Shown: piece after piece, positions 26,327 through 34,550 of the stretch
Numbering within the stretch: position 1 is the first letter of the stretch
Layout: every line of letters begins with the position of its first letter
NCBI RefSeq assembly: GCF_001311075.1
Contig: NZ_BBAD01000029.1
Coordinates: forward strand, 1 to 35,003
Origin: Secundilactobacillus similis DSM 23365 = JCM 2765
GTDB taxonomy: Bacteria; Bacillota; Bacilli; Lactobacillales; Lactobacillaceae
Length of the DNA stretch: 35,003 nt
Direction of reading: 5' to 3'
Position numbers and translations under genes: made by a program
The notes under the pieces: model-generated
Database searches by the model: none
What the model saw: only the letters and a program-made list of their open reading frames with translations
What the model was told of the DNA's origin: nothing

Positions 26327-27150
26327 CGAACGTGGTCGTGCAGTATCCGGGAACCTCGGCACCACAGTTGACGATTCCCAGTGTAACGGCTCAAGTGGGA
26401 CAACTGATTGGCATTATTGGTGCCAGTCGATCTGGTAAAACGACGCTATGTCGAGTGTTAGCGGGCATTATCCCAAACATTGTCCACGGTAAGCTTACCG
26501 GAACCGTTCAACTTGGCAGCTATCAGCCGGTAACGGACTGGGCCGCATACCGGCAGCATTTAGGCGTTGTCTTTCAAGATCCCGCGGGTCAACTGAGCGG
26601 GTTATCTGAGACGGTTGCGGATGAGCTGGCATTTGATTTAGTCAATCAGGGCCAATCAGAAGCAACAATCGTCACTCGGGTTCACGAAGTCGCACAACAA
26701 TTGGGGTTAACGGCCCAACTTTCACAGGCGCCAACCGAACTTTCTGGCGGTCAACTGCAACGACTGGCAATTGGCTGTGCCCTGATCACCCACCCGCAAG
26801 TATTAGTCATGGATGACCCAACCAGCCAGATGGATCCGCAAGGACGGGCGGCGTTTTTTAAGTGGTTACGTCAATTGACGGACACCACGGTTCTCATTGT
26901 CTCCGATGAAATTGACGATCTCTGTGAAATTGCGGATCAATTGTGGGGGCTTGCTGATGGCGAGTTAGTGATCAGTGGAACGCCACGACAAGTCATAAAT
27001 CAACTCGTTCCTGAGTGGCACCTACCAGTTCCCGTGACCACCCAGTTAGCCCAGACCATGAGCTGGCGGTTGGCTGATCAATCTTGGCCGGTGACTCTGA
27101 CTGAATTGAAGGAGGCACGCTATGATCACGTTGCAGCAACTCAAGTTTAA
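26299..27150 (+). CDS. ECF transporter ATPase 1 (Walker B Glu replaced by Asp)
   Basis: ABC ATPase energising the ECF transporter on the cytoplasmic face. From ATG 26299, the Walker A is GASRSGKTT at about 41-49, the Q-loop is FQDPAGQ, the signature is canonical LSGGQ at about 148-152, and the Walker B ends VLVMDDPTS, where the usual catalytic Glu is Asp at about 173. The GTG at 26287 is a less likely start. The gene overlaps the T gene upstream and ATPase 2 downstream (by 29 bases). It is a dedicated module, not the shared genome-wide ECF cassette. Confidence 0.87.
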   Translation: MVDSQQLALTNVVVQYPGTSAPQLTIPSVTAQVGQLIGIIGASRSGKTTLCRVLAGIIPNIVHGKLTGTVQLGSYQPVTDWAAYRQHLGVVFQDPAGQLSGLSETVADELAFDLVNQGQSEATIVTRVHEVAQQLGLTAQLSQAPTELSGGQLQRLAIGCALITHPQVLVMDDPTSQMDPQGRAAFFKWLRQLTDTTVLIVSDEIDDLCEIADQLWGLADGELVISGTPRQVINQLVPEWHLPVPVTTQLAQTMSWRLADQSWPVTLTELKEARYDHVAATQV

Positions 27151-27913
27151 GTATCCGAATACAGCGTTTGGCCTCACCATCGATCAGCTCACACTGGATG
27201 CGGGACTAACGGCGATCGTTGGTCAAAATGGGGCAGGCAAGACGACCTTGATCAAATTATTAACGGGTCTTTTAACGCCTCAAACGGGGCAAATTCAACT
27301 GGCGGGGCACTCACTAGCTGAGCTGACACCAGCGCAGCGATTACGCCAAATCGGTATCACGTTTCAGGATCCGGATGATCAGTTATTTAACAGCACGGTG
27401 GAAAGCGAAGTGGCGTGGGGGCTTAAACAATTAGGAACTGACACTGAGACCATCACAGCGACCGTTGACCGAGTCCTGCTGGAAGTGGGGTTACAGGATC
27501 GGCGGGAACAAAACCCGTACGATTTGTCCTTGTCAGAACGTAAATTACTCGTTATTGCCACCGTTTTAGCGATTGACCCGGCGATTTACCTGTTTGACGA
27601 ACCGATGGTGGCGCTGGACTGGCAAAGTCGCCAACGGGTCATGGCGATTTTTCACCGGTTAGCCGAAGCTGGTCGGCAGGTGATCGTGATTACCCACGAT
27701 ATGGATCTCGTTGCGGCTGGCTTCGACTCAGTGACCGTCTTGCGTGCGGGTGAAGTGGTTTTCACTGGAACGCCAACGGCACTATTCCAAGATGCAGCGT
27801 TGGTGCAACGCGCGCAATTGATGTTGCCACGGTTGATGCAGATAACGGCGGCGTTGGGTGATAGCGGGGTCTATTTAGATGTTGCCGATTATGCGCGCCA
27901 ACATGAGGCCTAA
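27122..27913 (+). CDS. ECF transporter ATPase 2 (degenerate signature motif)
   Basis: Second ABC ATPase, 263 residues. Walker A GQNGAGKTT is at 35-43, the Q-loop is FQDPDDQLF, and Walker B IYLFDEP keeps the catalytic Glu160. The signature is unusual: DLSLSERKLL, where LSGGQ is expected (135-139). The switch His is in VITHDMD. AAGGAGG lies 5 bases before ATG 27122, inside the end of ATPase 1. Together with ATPase 1 this fits a heterodimer having one consensus and one degenerate ATP site. A terminator follows at 27928. Confidence 0.87.
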   Translation: MITLQQLKFKYPNTAFGLTIDQLTLDAGLTAIVGQNGAGKTTLIKLLTGLLTPQTGQIQLAGHSLAELTPAQRLRQIGITFQDPDDQLFNSTVESEVAWGLKQLGTDTETITATVDRVLLEVGLQDRREQNPYDLSLSERKLLVIATVLAIDPAIYLFDEPMVALDWQSRQRVMAIFHRLAEAGRQVIVITHDMDLVAAGFDSVTVLRAGEVVFTGTPTALFQDAALVQRAQLMLPRLMQITAALGDSGVYLDVADYARQHEA

Positions 27914-27927
27914 CGTTAATGTTAAAG

Positions 27928-27985
27928 AAAAAGGGACCATTCATTGCTCAACTCTAATTAGTTTGAGTAACGAATAGTCCTTTTT
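27928..27985. terminator. Bidirectional intrinsic terminator
   Basis: AAAAAGG and CCTTTTT enclose further pairing (ATTC/GAAT, CTCAA/TTGAG), between the ECF operon and the convergent HxlR gene. Confidence 0.85.
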
Positions 27986-27994
27986 ATGATGACG

Positions 27995-28381
27995 TTAGCT
28001 AGCCTGAGTTCCCGGTTCAAGGGTGACATCGTCTCGGTGGATCAACGTGATCTCTTCGCCTTCCGCACGCCGGGCGTCAATGTTGCATTCACCCCACTTG
28101 CAGAGTTGATTGAGGATCTTGTTGAGGCTTTCGCCACGGTCGGTCAAGGCGTATTCAACCTTGGGAGGCACTTGTTCGTACACGTGCCGACTGACGATGC
28201 CGTCAGCTTCTAATTCACGAAGTTGCTGTGTCAGCATCTTTTGGGTGATTTGGGGAATGGCCCGTCTCAATTCACTGGTTCGCATGGTTGCGTGGCGTAG
28301 ATGACAGAGAATGATGGCTTTCCACTTACCACCGATAATTTCCATCGTGGCTTCAACGCCAATATTGTAGGTTTTACTCAT
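27995..28381 (-). CDS. HxlR-family transcriptional regulator
   Basis: Winged-helix regulator of 128 residues. The family opening is clear (ATMEIIGGKWKAIILCHL at about 11-28), then the recognition region RTSELRRAIPQITQKMLTQQLRELE, the wing (VSRHVYEQVPPKVEYALTDRG) and a dimerisation helix. Members often sense electrophiles or redox state through a Cys, and Cys26 is in a position where that is conceivable. AGGGTC precedes the ATG. It is divergent from the MFS gene at 28531, its likely target. Confidence 0.87.
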   Translation of the reverse strand: MSKTYNIGVEATMEIIGGKWKAIILCHLRHATMRTSELRRAIPQITQKMLTQQLRELEADGIVSRHVYEQVPPKVEYALTDRGESLNKILNQLCKWGECNIDARRAEGEEITLIHRDDVTLEPGTQAS

Positions 28382-28396
28382 GATGACCCTCCATAG

Positions 28397-28429
28397 GCAC
28401 TAAAAGGTGCGTATCGTACTTTATAGTGC
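28397..28429. promoter_or_regulatory. Two tandem candidate HxlR operators
   Basis: GCACTAAAAGGTGC (28397-28410) and GTACTTTATAGTGC (28416-28429) share the pattern G(C/T)AC, six bases, GTGC, with centres 19 bp apart. They lie in the HxlR-MFS divergent region. Assignment to HxlR is inference from position and symmetry. Confidence 0.55.
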
Positions 28430-28530
28430 GTAATTGTTTCGTTCGCTGGTATCAGTATAATGGTTTCTTGTGCTAGAAACAACGTTAACTGAACAACCTG
28501 CAGAATTGAAATCATGGGAGGTAACAAAAT

Positions 28531-29187
28531 ATGTTAAACGAACAACGCCAAAGTGCAACGGCAACCTGGACGCTTCTCGCGCTCGCACTAAGTGCCTTTG
28601 CGATTGGTTCAACGGAATTTATTAGTGTTGGGGTGATGCCCTTAATTATCAAGACCTTTGGGATTAGTTTGAGTACCGCGGGTCTAACGGTCTCAATCTA
28701 CGCAGCTGGGGCACCGGTGCTAACTAGTCTGACTGGCCGATTTGAACGTAAGACACTCCTGTTAGCGGTGATGGTCACCTTCATTGTAGGGAACTTGATT
28801 ACGGCAACGGCACCAAGTTTTGCGTTATTATTATTTGGACGGGTGATTGCAGCGTTAGCGCACGGCCTGTTTATGTCAGTAGCCACGGTGATTGCTGCAA
28901 GCGTGGTCCCAGCTAACCGGCGGGCTTCAGCAATCGCAACCATGTTTACGGGTTTGACGGTGGCCACAGTGACCGGGGTGCCGCTGGGCACATTTATTGG
29001 CCAACACGCGAGTTGGCGGATGTCCTTTACCGTCATTGCTGCAATTGGCTTCGTGGCGTTAATTGCCAGTCAAATCTTAGTGCCAGCTAAGTTACCAAAG
29101 CCAGCAATGGGGCAACGTGGTGGCTTCTGGCGTATTTTGAAACAAAAGGAATTGCTGTTGGGATTGATCGTAACGGCAATCGGTTAC
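28531..29187 (+). pseudogene. MFS efflux transporter, N-terminal half (interrupted)
   Basis: Drug/metabolite efflux protein of the AraJ/PbuE-like branch of MFS. ALSAFAIGSTEFISVGVMP is the standard first helix, and helices 1-6 run on to GLIVTAIGYG at about residue 220. After this the sequence switches to non-homologous codons (RVSQFTES) and stops at 29217. GGGAGG precedes the ATG. The remaining C-terminal part lies beyond the TnpB element at about 30964-31181, and about 100 residues are absent. The pump is therefore non-functional, unlike genes here with simple one-base frameshifts. Confidence 0.85.
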
Positions 29188-30962
29188 GGGCGAGTTTCCC
29201 AGTTTACTGAAAGTTAGGCGTAATGCCCCGGTTTTTAAACCGGGGATGTTAGCCCGTTTGCTTAATGCAATTTTGATACTTAGCTTTATTAGCTTTAAAA
29301 TTTTCCACTTTTTAGCATTCTGGTGATTATTTCGCACATCTTGATATAATCGACAAAAAATGGGGCAATTTTTTCTCGGTGCACCGACTTTGTCTGAAAT
29401 GAACATATGTTCTTGATGGGCACTTCTTTTCTTAGTAAAATTAACTTATAAATTACGAAGGGAGGTGCTTATCATCAAAGGCAAAATGTCTAACGAACGT
29501 AAACAGGCTATCAAGGCTCGAATGAAGGCGGTTAAGGCAACCTTCACTTACAGTTTTGGTTTCCGAATTCGGGTCTATCCCAGTGCGCAACAAGCTGATA
29601 TTATGTTGTTCAACTGCCATACAGCACGGTATATTTATAACGCTAAAGTCTTTCGAGATTGGGGCTCTAAGCAACATGCCAAATGGCTGAAGACTGATTC
29701 TCGATTAGATACCAATATGCCAAGTATGGCAATCCGTAATTATCAGGCATCCTGGAACATGTGGCGGAAGGTCAACTCTGTGGGGACACCGAAACCCAAA
29801 CGTAAAGACCAATATCGATTCAGTTATCAAACGAAGAACAGTTATCCGGCCAAGTCTCGTAAGGCTGGTGAGGACATTTTTAACGGCGCTAAAGTTAAAG
29901 TGACCGATCCTCACCACATTCAGATTCCTAAAGTTGGCCGCTTGAAGCGTCGGCCAACAACATTAAACACCTACCACACGAAAAAGGGGTTCGAATTGGC
30001 GTAACCACTATTAAACAGGAACCAAATGGTGCTTGGTATGTATCCTTTCAAATCAAAGCAGATCATCCTTTAAAACAAGCGTTGCCGAAAACCGGTTCAG
30101 AAATCGGCATTGATTTAAATTTATCCAACTTCTTAACCGATGATCAAGGTCATCAGGTGCCGAATCCCCGCTATTATCGTAAGATGCTAACAAAACTGGC
30201 TAAACAGGACCGTAAAGTAGCTCGTCGGAGGCGGCGAGCGAAGAAAGAACATCGCCGTTTGTTAGACAGTCGGAATTATCAAAAAGCCCGGCGACAAAGA
30301 GCAAATCTTCATAGTCATATCGCCCATCAACGCAATGACTTCCTGCATCGCACTTCCACGGTACTGATCCAGAACCACGATTTGATCGTGTCCGAAGAAC
30401 TACGCGGGAAGAATATGTTGAAAAATCATGCCCTGGCGATGAGTATTAGCGATGTGGGCTGGCGTACCTTTATTAGTCAGTTAGCGTATAAGGCCGAATT
30501 GTATGGACGAACCTATATCACGGTTAATCCGGCTTATACGACCAAACGCTGCCATTGCTGCCTGGTGATCAATCATCAGGTTAAACTGGGTCAAGAAGAA
30601 TGGCGTTGCCCGAACTGTCATGTTTTTCATATTCGCGACCATAATGCTGCTATTAACATTAAAAATAAGGGATTGGCGCTGTTCCAAGAAGCCTAAATCT
30701 CACGAATAATCCATCGGTGCCGTGGCAACTCCGGATTCCGACTCCAAATGGCTGGGGGTAAAGCCCTGTAAATAGGTAATTAGCGTGTTAGACCGAAGTT
30801 GAACGATAACTGAGGCAGTGCTGTATCTAAGCAAGCAGAAACGGTCAGGTAGACTGATTATCGTTCAGGAATGCTTCCGAAACGGTTAAACGCGAAAGAA
30901 GATTGCTGCTCAATAACTACCGCTGTTTCAATCCACCTACTTTAGTGGGTGGTAGTTGAAAC
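29188..30962 (+). mobile_element. IS200/IS605-type element with TnpB only
   Basis: Left end: after TTAC (29184-29187, candidate target/TAM) comes a hairpin made by CCCCGGTTT and AACCGGGG at about 29227-29246. The element carries a tnpB gene but no Y1 transposase tnpA, so it would need TnpA in trans. Right end: a stem CCACC/GGTGG around ACTTTAG, then GTTGAAAC, after which host MFS sequence resumes. Exact ends are not proven. The interrupted gene also lost internal sequence, so insertion was followed by a deletion or arose through recombination between copies. Confidence 0.75.
29486..30696 (+). CDS. tnpB: TnpB RNA-guided nuclease (frameshifted near 29985)
   Basis: IS605-family TnpB, the ancestor type of Cas12 nucleases. 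The N-terminal part is basic and helical (RIRVYPSAQQADIMLF onward). The RuvC-like active site can be placed: Asp in GIDLNLSNF, Glu in LIVSEELRGKNM and the final Asp in IRDHNAAINI. Between the last two is a zinc ribbon with CHCC and CPNC. The frame breaks in the A5G4 run at 29981-29989; one restored base gives KKGVRIGVTTIKQE. Repaired length is about 404 residues from ATG 29486. GTG 29465 is another possible start next to GGGAGG. Confidence 0.87.
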
Positions 30963-30963
30963 G
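30697..30963 (+). ncRNA. Putative omega (re)RNA region of the TnpB element
   Basis: The 267 bases between tnpB and the right end are non-coding and rich in inverted repeats, as expected for the guide-RNA scaffold of TnpB. The terminal stem CCACCTACTTTAGTGGGTGG followed by GTTGAAAC resembles from memory the ACTTTAG-loop hairpin at the 3' end of the ISDra2 scaffold. The guide would then be host sequence starting GATGCAAATTGC at about 30963. Boundaries and activity are inferred. Confidence 0.6.
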
Positions 30964-31181
30964 ATGCAAATTGCTGAAATAAGTTACCCGCAGACGTTCA
31001 GTTGGCATCGTCACTGAACATTTCAGCGTTTAACGTCGGCGTTATGCTAGGGTCATTTACCGGTGGCCAAATTGTGAGCCAGTTCGGCTTGGCAATGACG
31101 CCGGTTGGTGGTCTGGTGTTGAGCTTGCTGGCCCTTGGTTTGATTGGGGTGGCGGTTCGGATGGCAAAAACAACGGCTTAA
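30964..31181 (+). pseudogene. MFS efflux transporter, C-terminal fragment
   Basis: Continues the gene interrupted at 29187: KLPADVQLASSLNISAFNVG, then MLGSFTGGQIVSQFGLAMTP and a last helix, ending RMAKTTA. This is the classic end of this MFS branch. Just upstream, MQIAE in another frame suggests one more indel near 30978. The fragment has no start signal and probably is not translated. A terminator follows at 31207. Confidence 0.8.
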
Positions 31182-31206
31182 TTAGGCGATCACACACTTA
31201 TTGAAT

Positions 31207-31253
31207 AAAAATGCTTGTTCGGCGACGTTAGCGTTGCTGGACAAGCATTTTTT
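31207..31253. terminator. Bidirectional intrinsic terminator
   Basis: AAAAATGCTTGT pairs with ACAAGCATTTTTT around a loop. It ends the broken MFS gene and the convergent marR-MFS operon. Confidence 0.85.
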
Positions 31254-31256
31254 CAA

Positions 31257-32421
31257 TTAAGCCAATAACTTGCGATTAGCTAAGTAGACGACAACGGTTA
31301 TTGGCAACGTTAACGCCATGACAGGGTAGAGCCACGCCCATGGTAAGAAAGCGGTAATCAGGCCCGCTATGATCGGGCCACCAGACATACCAAGGTCAAC
31401 CCCAATGTAGAAGGTGCTGTTGGCCAAGCCATGATCGGATTCTGGGACCAGCGTCAACGCTTTGGCTTGGCAAATGGAAAACATCAGGCCGTATCCGGCA
31501 GCGAAGCCGAATGCGCCCAAAATCAACATGAACCAGTTACTTAAATCAGTTAAACCAATGATGCCGAGTAGATTAAACCCTAAGCATATCCAAAAGAATT
31601 TTTTAAACGGGACGTGATCAAACGCATCTCGCAGAACTAGCCGCATGATCAATAAAATAACAGCGTAAGTTGGAAAGAAAGCGCCGGCTGGCACCGAAAA
31701 GTGCCGATGGGCAATGTAACTCACGATATAAGTTTCGGTGGCAAAATAGGGTAAGGAAATCAGTAACAGAATAACGGCCAAGGGCACCACTTTGGGTTGC
31801 ACTAAGCGAACCAGTTTGGCGCTGGTGGTCGTTGCTGGCGGTGTTGGTTTTGGAATACCGTGATTGCCGACAAACTGAATGACGATCAGTAGTAAAATAC
31901 TAAACGCAGCTGCCACCAAAAAGACGCTTCGATAACTGTAGTGTTGGTATAAATAAACACTGACCGCTGGGCCAACTGCCATTCCCAAGGCACTGGCTAG
32001 TCCGTAGATGCCCATCCCAGAACCAATTCGATCAGCTGGGAGTAAGGCTGCCATCCAGGTGGCCATGCAGACGGAACACAGGGTGTAGCCGATACCGTTG
32101 ATAATTCGAAGGAGCAAGACTAACAGTACGTTAGTCGTGAATGCGTAACCTAAGCTGGCCATTAAAATAAAGCCGCCACCAATAAAGGTAATAGTGTATT
32201 TTGAAACGTGATCGGTTAAATTGCCAGCCAGTGGTCGCAATACTAGGGCAGTTAAATTCATTGTCCCGGCGATAATACCTGCCAAGATACTGTTGGCACC
32301 GATATTGGTTGAAAATCCGGCAATCACCGGATTAATGAGCATCGGACTCATTAAATAGAAGAAACTGGCCACTAAAACTAAAGTGACATCTTTCGTATAT
32401 AACGTTGTTGCAAGCTGTCAT
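31257..32421 (-). CDS. MFS transporter (N-terminal frame uncertain)
   Basis: Twelve-helix major facilitator, probably an efflux pump. FFYLMSPMLINPVIAGFS is helix 1; RPLAGNLTDH with KYTITFIGGG is the helix 2-3 loop motif; and RIIGNGIGYT-like sequence follows in helix 4. The ATG at 32421 overlaps the marR stop (ATGA), so translation is coupled. The first codons do not run in frame with the transporter: one extra base or two missing bases near 32390-32415 must be assumed. If the clash is real, a GTG at 32372 would give a shortened protein. Repaired length is about 387 residues. Substrate unknown. Confidence 0.8.
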
Positions 32422-32843
32422 TTCCTTTCCAAGTTGGCATTGGCACGGCGCGCTAATGCTAAAAATTGTTGTTGCTCCTCTGGTGTAAAGCCGGCAAATA
32501 GTTCGGTGCTCGTTTGCCACCCGTGTTGATCTAACTGATTGTATTTACGCTTACCAAGTGGGGTCACGCCAACTAGTTTTGACCGACCATCATTAGGGTT
32601 AGGGGTTAAAGTCAGCACCCCCAAACGCACCATATGTTGGACGATCACCCGCGCAGTTTGATGGGTAATATCTTGATAGACCTTAAACGCGGCAATGGTC
32701 TGATGCGGGTGCTCATAAAAATACCGCAACGCATCGCCTTGGCTGGTCGTTAAATTCAAATCTTGAATATGTAAATTACGGCGTTGCTTAATTCGGCGCG
32801 CTAACTGAATTAACTGACGCGTAATCATGTCATCTTGGTTCAT
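32418..32843 (-). CDS. MarR-family transcriptional regulator
   Basis: Winged-helix repressor of 141 residues. The recognition part is QTIAAFKVYQDITHQTARVI, with the wing LTPNPNDGRSKLVGVTPLG (the Asp-x-Arg in the wing is characteristic). I chose ATG 32843, with GAGGTG about 7 bases upstream, over the longer start at 32864. It is the first gene of an operon with the MFS pump. A 22-bp palindrome covers its promoter, which indicates autoregulation. Confidence 0.87.
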   Translation of the reverse strand: MNQDDMITRQLIQLARRIKQRRNLHIQDLNLTTSQGDALRYFYEHPHQTIAAFKVYQDITHQTARVIVQHMVRLGVLTLTPNPNDGRSKLVGVTPLGKRKYNQLDQHGWQTSTELFAGFTPEEQQQFLALARRANANLERK

Positions 32844-32863
32844 TTTTTTCACCTCGCTAATCA

Positions 32864-32885
32864 ACTATACAGCATACTGTATAGT
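32864..32885. promoter_or_regulatory. MarR operator candidate
   Basis: Perfect inverted repeat ACTATACAG, CATA, CTGTATAGT. On the minus strand it contains TATAGT, a likely -10 of marR, so binding would block transcription of the operon. Confidence 0.7.
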
Positions 32886-33349
32886 CTTGTAAGGCTTAAT
32901 TAAAATAAATAAAATGACTAGGCCATTAGTGGCGCGTAGTTAAGCAGGTAGCATAAAAATGTGTCAGAAAAGTGACGGGATTATGACTATCTGCAACAAA
33001 AGTTACAGCAATGTAACAATGTTCATGAAATCTTCAAATTTTCGCCGTTTTTTAGACGTTTTATGTTATGATTAGGTACAACACTAGTAGTATGACTGTT
33101 CGAATTTGGACAGTGGAACATCAGTGACTAGGTATAGAACTGGTAATTTCACATTCCTTTGGGGAAGTCGACGTCATGGCTTGCTGGTGTTGAGAGGGTG
33201 ATCGATCGGGGGATAGTGATCACTGAAACCGCAACGAACGGGGATCGCTTTGTGCAATTAAGTCGTTGCTAAGTCAGTGTTACGATTACCCGCTTGATTG
33301 TTCTCGCCAGAATACACCAATTTTTTGGAGGAATATTGGGGGGAATGTT

Positions 33350-33835
33350 ATGGCTAGTAAGAAAGATATTACAAACCAGCGTTTTGGTCGGTTAGTTGCA
33401 CTGTCCGTGAGTGGTCGGGATGAGCGAAACGGCGATCTCATGTGGCGGTGTCAGTGTGATTGTGGCAACATCGTTAACGTCGATGGTGCCCGATTGCGTT
33501 CAGGTGCAACTCGGAGTTGTGGGTGCTTGCGACGGGAAACTAGTCGTCGGAGCTCACGGCAAAATGATCAATTCATCGCGCAAATCGGTGATGCAAGTTC
33601 ACTGAAGACCGTTGACGGTATTTCACTAGCATCCATTCGGATGTCACACCGCAACAAGTCCGGCATGATTGGGGTGTCTTATGATAAGGCAACCAATAAG
33701 TGGCTTGCGCGGTTGATGGTAAATGGTCGCTACGTGTTACTGAAGAGTTTTGACACCCGTAACGAGGCTTGCGAAGCTCGTCAGATGGCAGAACAGATGT
33801 ATCACGTGAAGCGCCAAGAAGCTGTCGAAGGTTAA
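33350..33835 (+). CDS. Small AP2-domain protein with Cys-rich N-terminal module, paralogue
   Basis: A 161-residue relative of the protein at 11158. Shared blocks are NQRFGRLVALSV, WRCQCDCGNIVNVDGARLR, SGATRSCGCLRRE, then a linker about 20 residues longer, and the AP2-like SHRNKSGMIGVSYDKATNKW with GRYVLLKSFDTRNEACEARQ. ATG 33350 follows GGGGGGAA; a longer frame back to 33266 has no homology to the paralogue. No nuclease domain is present. The upstream gap 32886-33349 is long and unassigned, so a structured leader is possible. Role unknown. Confidence 0.75.
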   Translation: MASKKDITNQRFGRLVALSVSGRDERNGDLMWRCQCDCGNIVNVDGARLRSGATRSCGCLRRETSRRSSRQNDQFIAQIGDASSLKTVDGISLASIRMSHRNKSGMIGVSYDKATNKWLARLMVNGRYVLLKSFDTRNEACEARQMAEQMYHVKRQEAVEG

Positions 33836-33864
33836 GGGACAACCGTTTGCCCCAAGGGATAAGT

Positions 33865-33909
33865 AGAATCTCAATGCTGCTAGGGAAGCAGCGTTGGGGT
33901 TCTTTTTTA
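33865..33909 (+). terminator. Intrinsic terminator of the AP2 paralogue gene
   Basis: AGAATCTCAATGCTGCT pairs with AGCAGCGTTGGGGTTCT (few mismatches), followed by a T-run. Confidence 0.85.
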
Positions 33910-34165
33910 TGAGTAGCGATCATTTGAGCCTCATTGGTGCGTAGATTGTGACTGCTGTGAGGGTGCTCACTGAACTCTAATCCGAAAAGAAGAATCGATG
34001 TTATCCCCCGAAATGATAGCGTTTTCGGAGCGCGGCAGGTAAGATAATAACGCCTTCAACTGCAACTGTTATAAAAAATTCGACTTTCGCCTGATTTTTC
34101 TAAATGATTATGATACTATATAGGGCGGAGCATAATTATGACAATTGTTCTAACATGTAACGATT

Positions 34166-34333
34166 ATGAGCGATTCAATTGTGCTCAACGCATACATGGT
34201 AGGCCTTGGAGGAATCATTAATGTTGAAGAGCGGTGCGCAATTGTGATGGGGAAAGTCACGATTGATGCAGCTAAGTTAGCAACACGAGTCAGTTTGGGG
34301 AAATTGGCTTTAGCTAAACGTCAGTTGGCTTGA
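34166..34333 (+). CDS. Possible small protein (55 residues)
   Basis: An open frame from ATG 34166 to TGA 34331-34333 gives MSDSIVLNAYMVGLGG and ends LGKLALAKRQLA, with a basic, probably helical C-terminus. Family not recognised. The start lacks a ribosome binding site. The only good one, GGAGGA at 34208, serves an 8-codon frame at 34221 whose stop overlaps an in-frame ATG at 34247, which could couple translation of the last 28 residues. A terminator at 34492 shows that something is transcribed here. It could equally be a non-coding RNA or a remnant. Confidence 0.3.
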   Translation: MSDSIVLNAYMVGLGGIINVEERCAIVMGKVTIDAAKLATRVSLGKLALAKRQLA

Positions 34334-34491
34334 AACGACCGGTCACCATCCGTGGCGGTTTTTGTGGTTCACTAGCTGACATGGAGGAGCCGAAGTAGGT
34401 CTCAAGCCGATCAATGAATGTTTTTCAAACAGATCAACGGTCGCCTTAAATGGGCAGGGTAAGATGAACGTGGTCTATCTTACTGGAAAGT

Positions 34492-34535
34492 AAAAGGACG
34501 TCAACCGGTTATGTGACTGGTTGACGTCCCTTTTT
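34492..34535. terminator. Intrinsic terminator
   Basis: GGACGTCAACC pairs perfectly with GGTTGACGTCC, flanked by AAAA and TTTTT. It ends the transcript of 33910-34491, or one from the opposite side. Confidence 0.85.
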
Positions 34536-34550
34536 GTCTGCTTATGTTTG

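Noticed and set aside
30901-30960. Repeat-like sequence GTTTCAATCCACC as a CRISPR repeat
   Set aside because: It occurs once, without regularly spaced copies or cas genes, and fits the right-end hairpin of the TnpB element.
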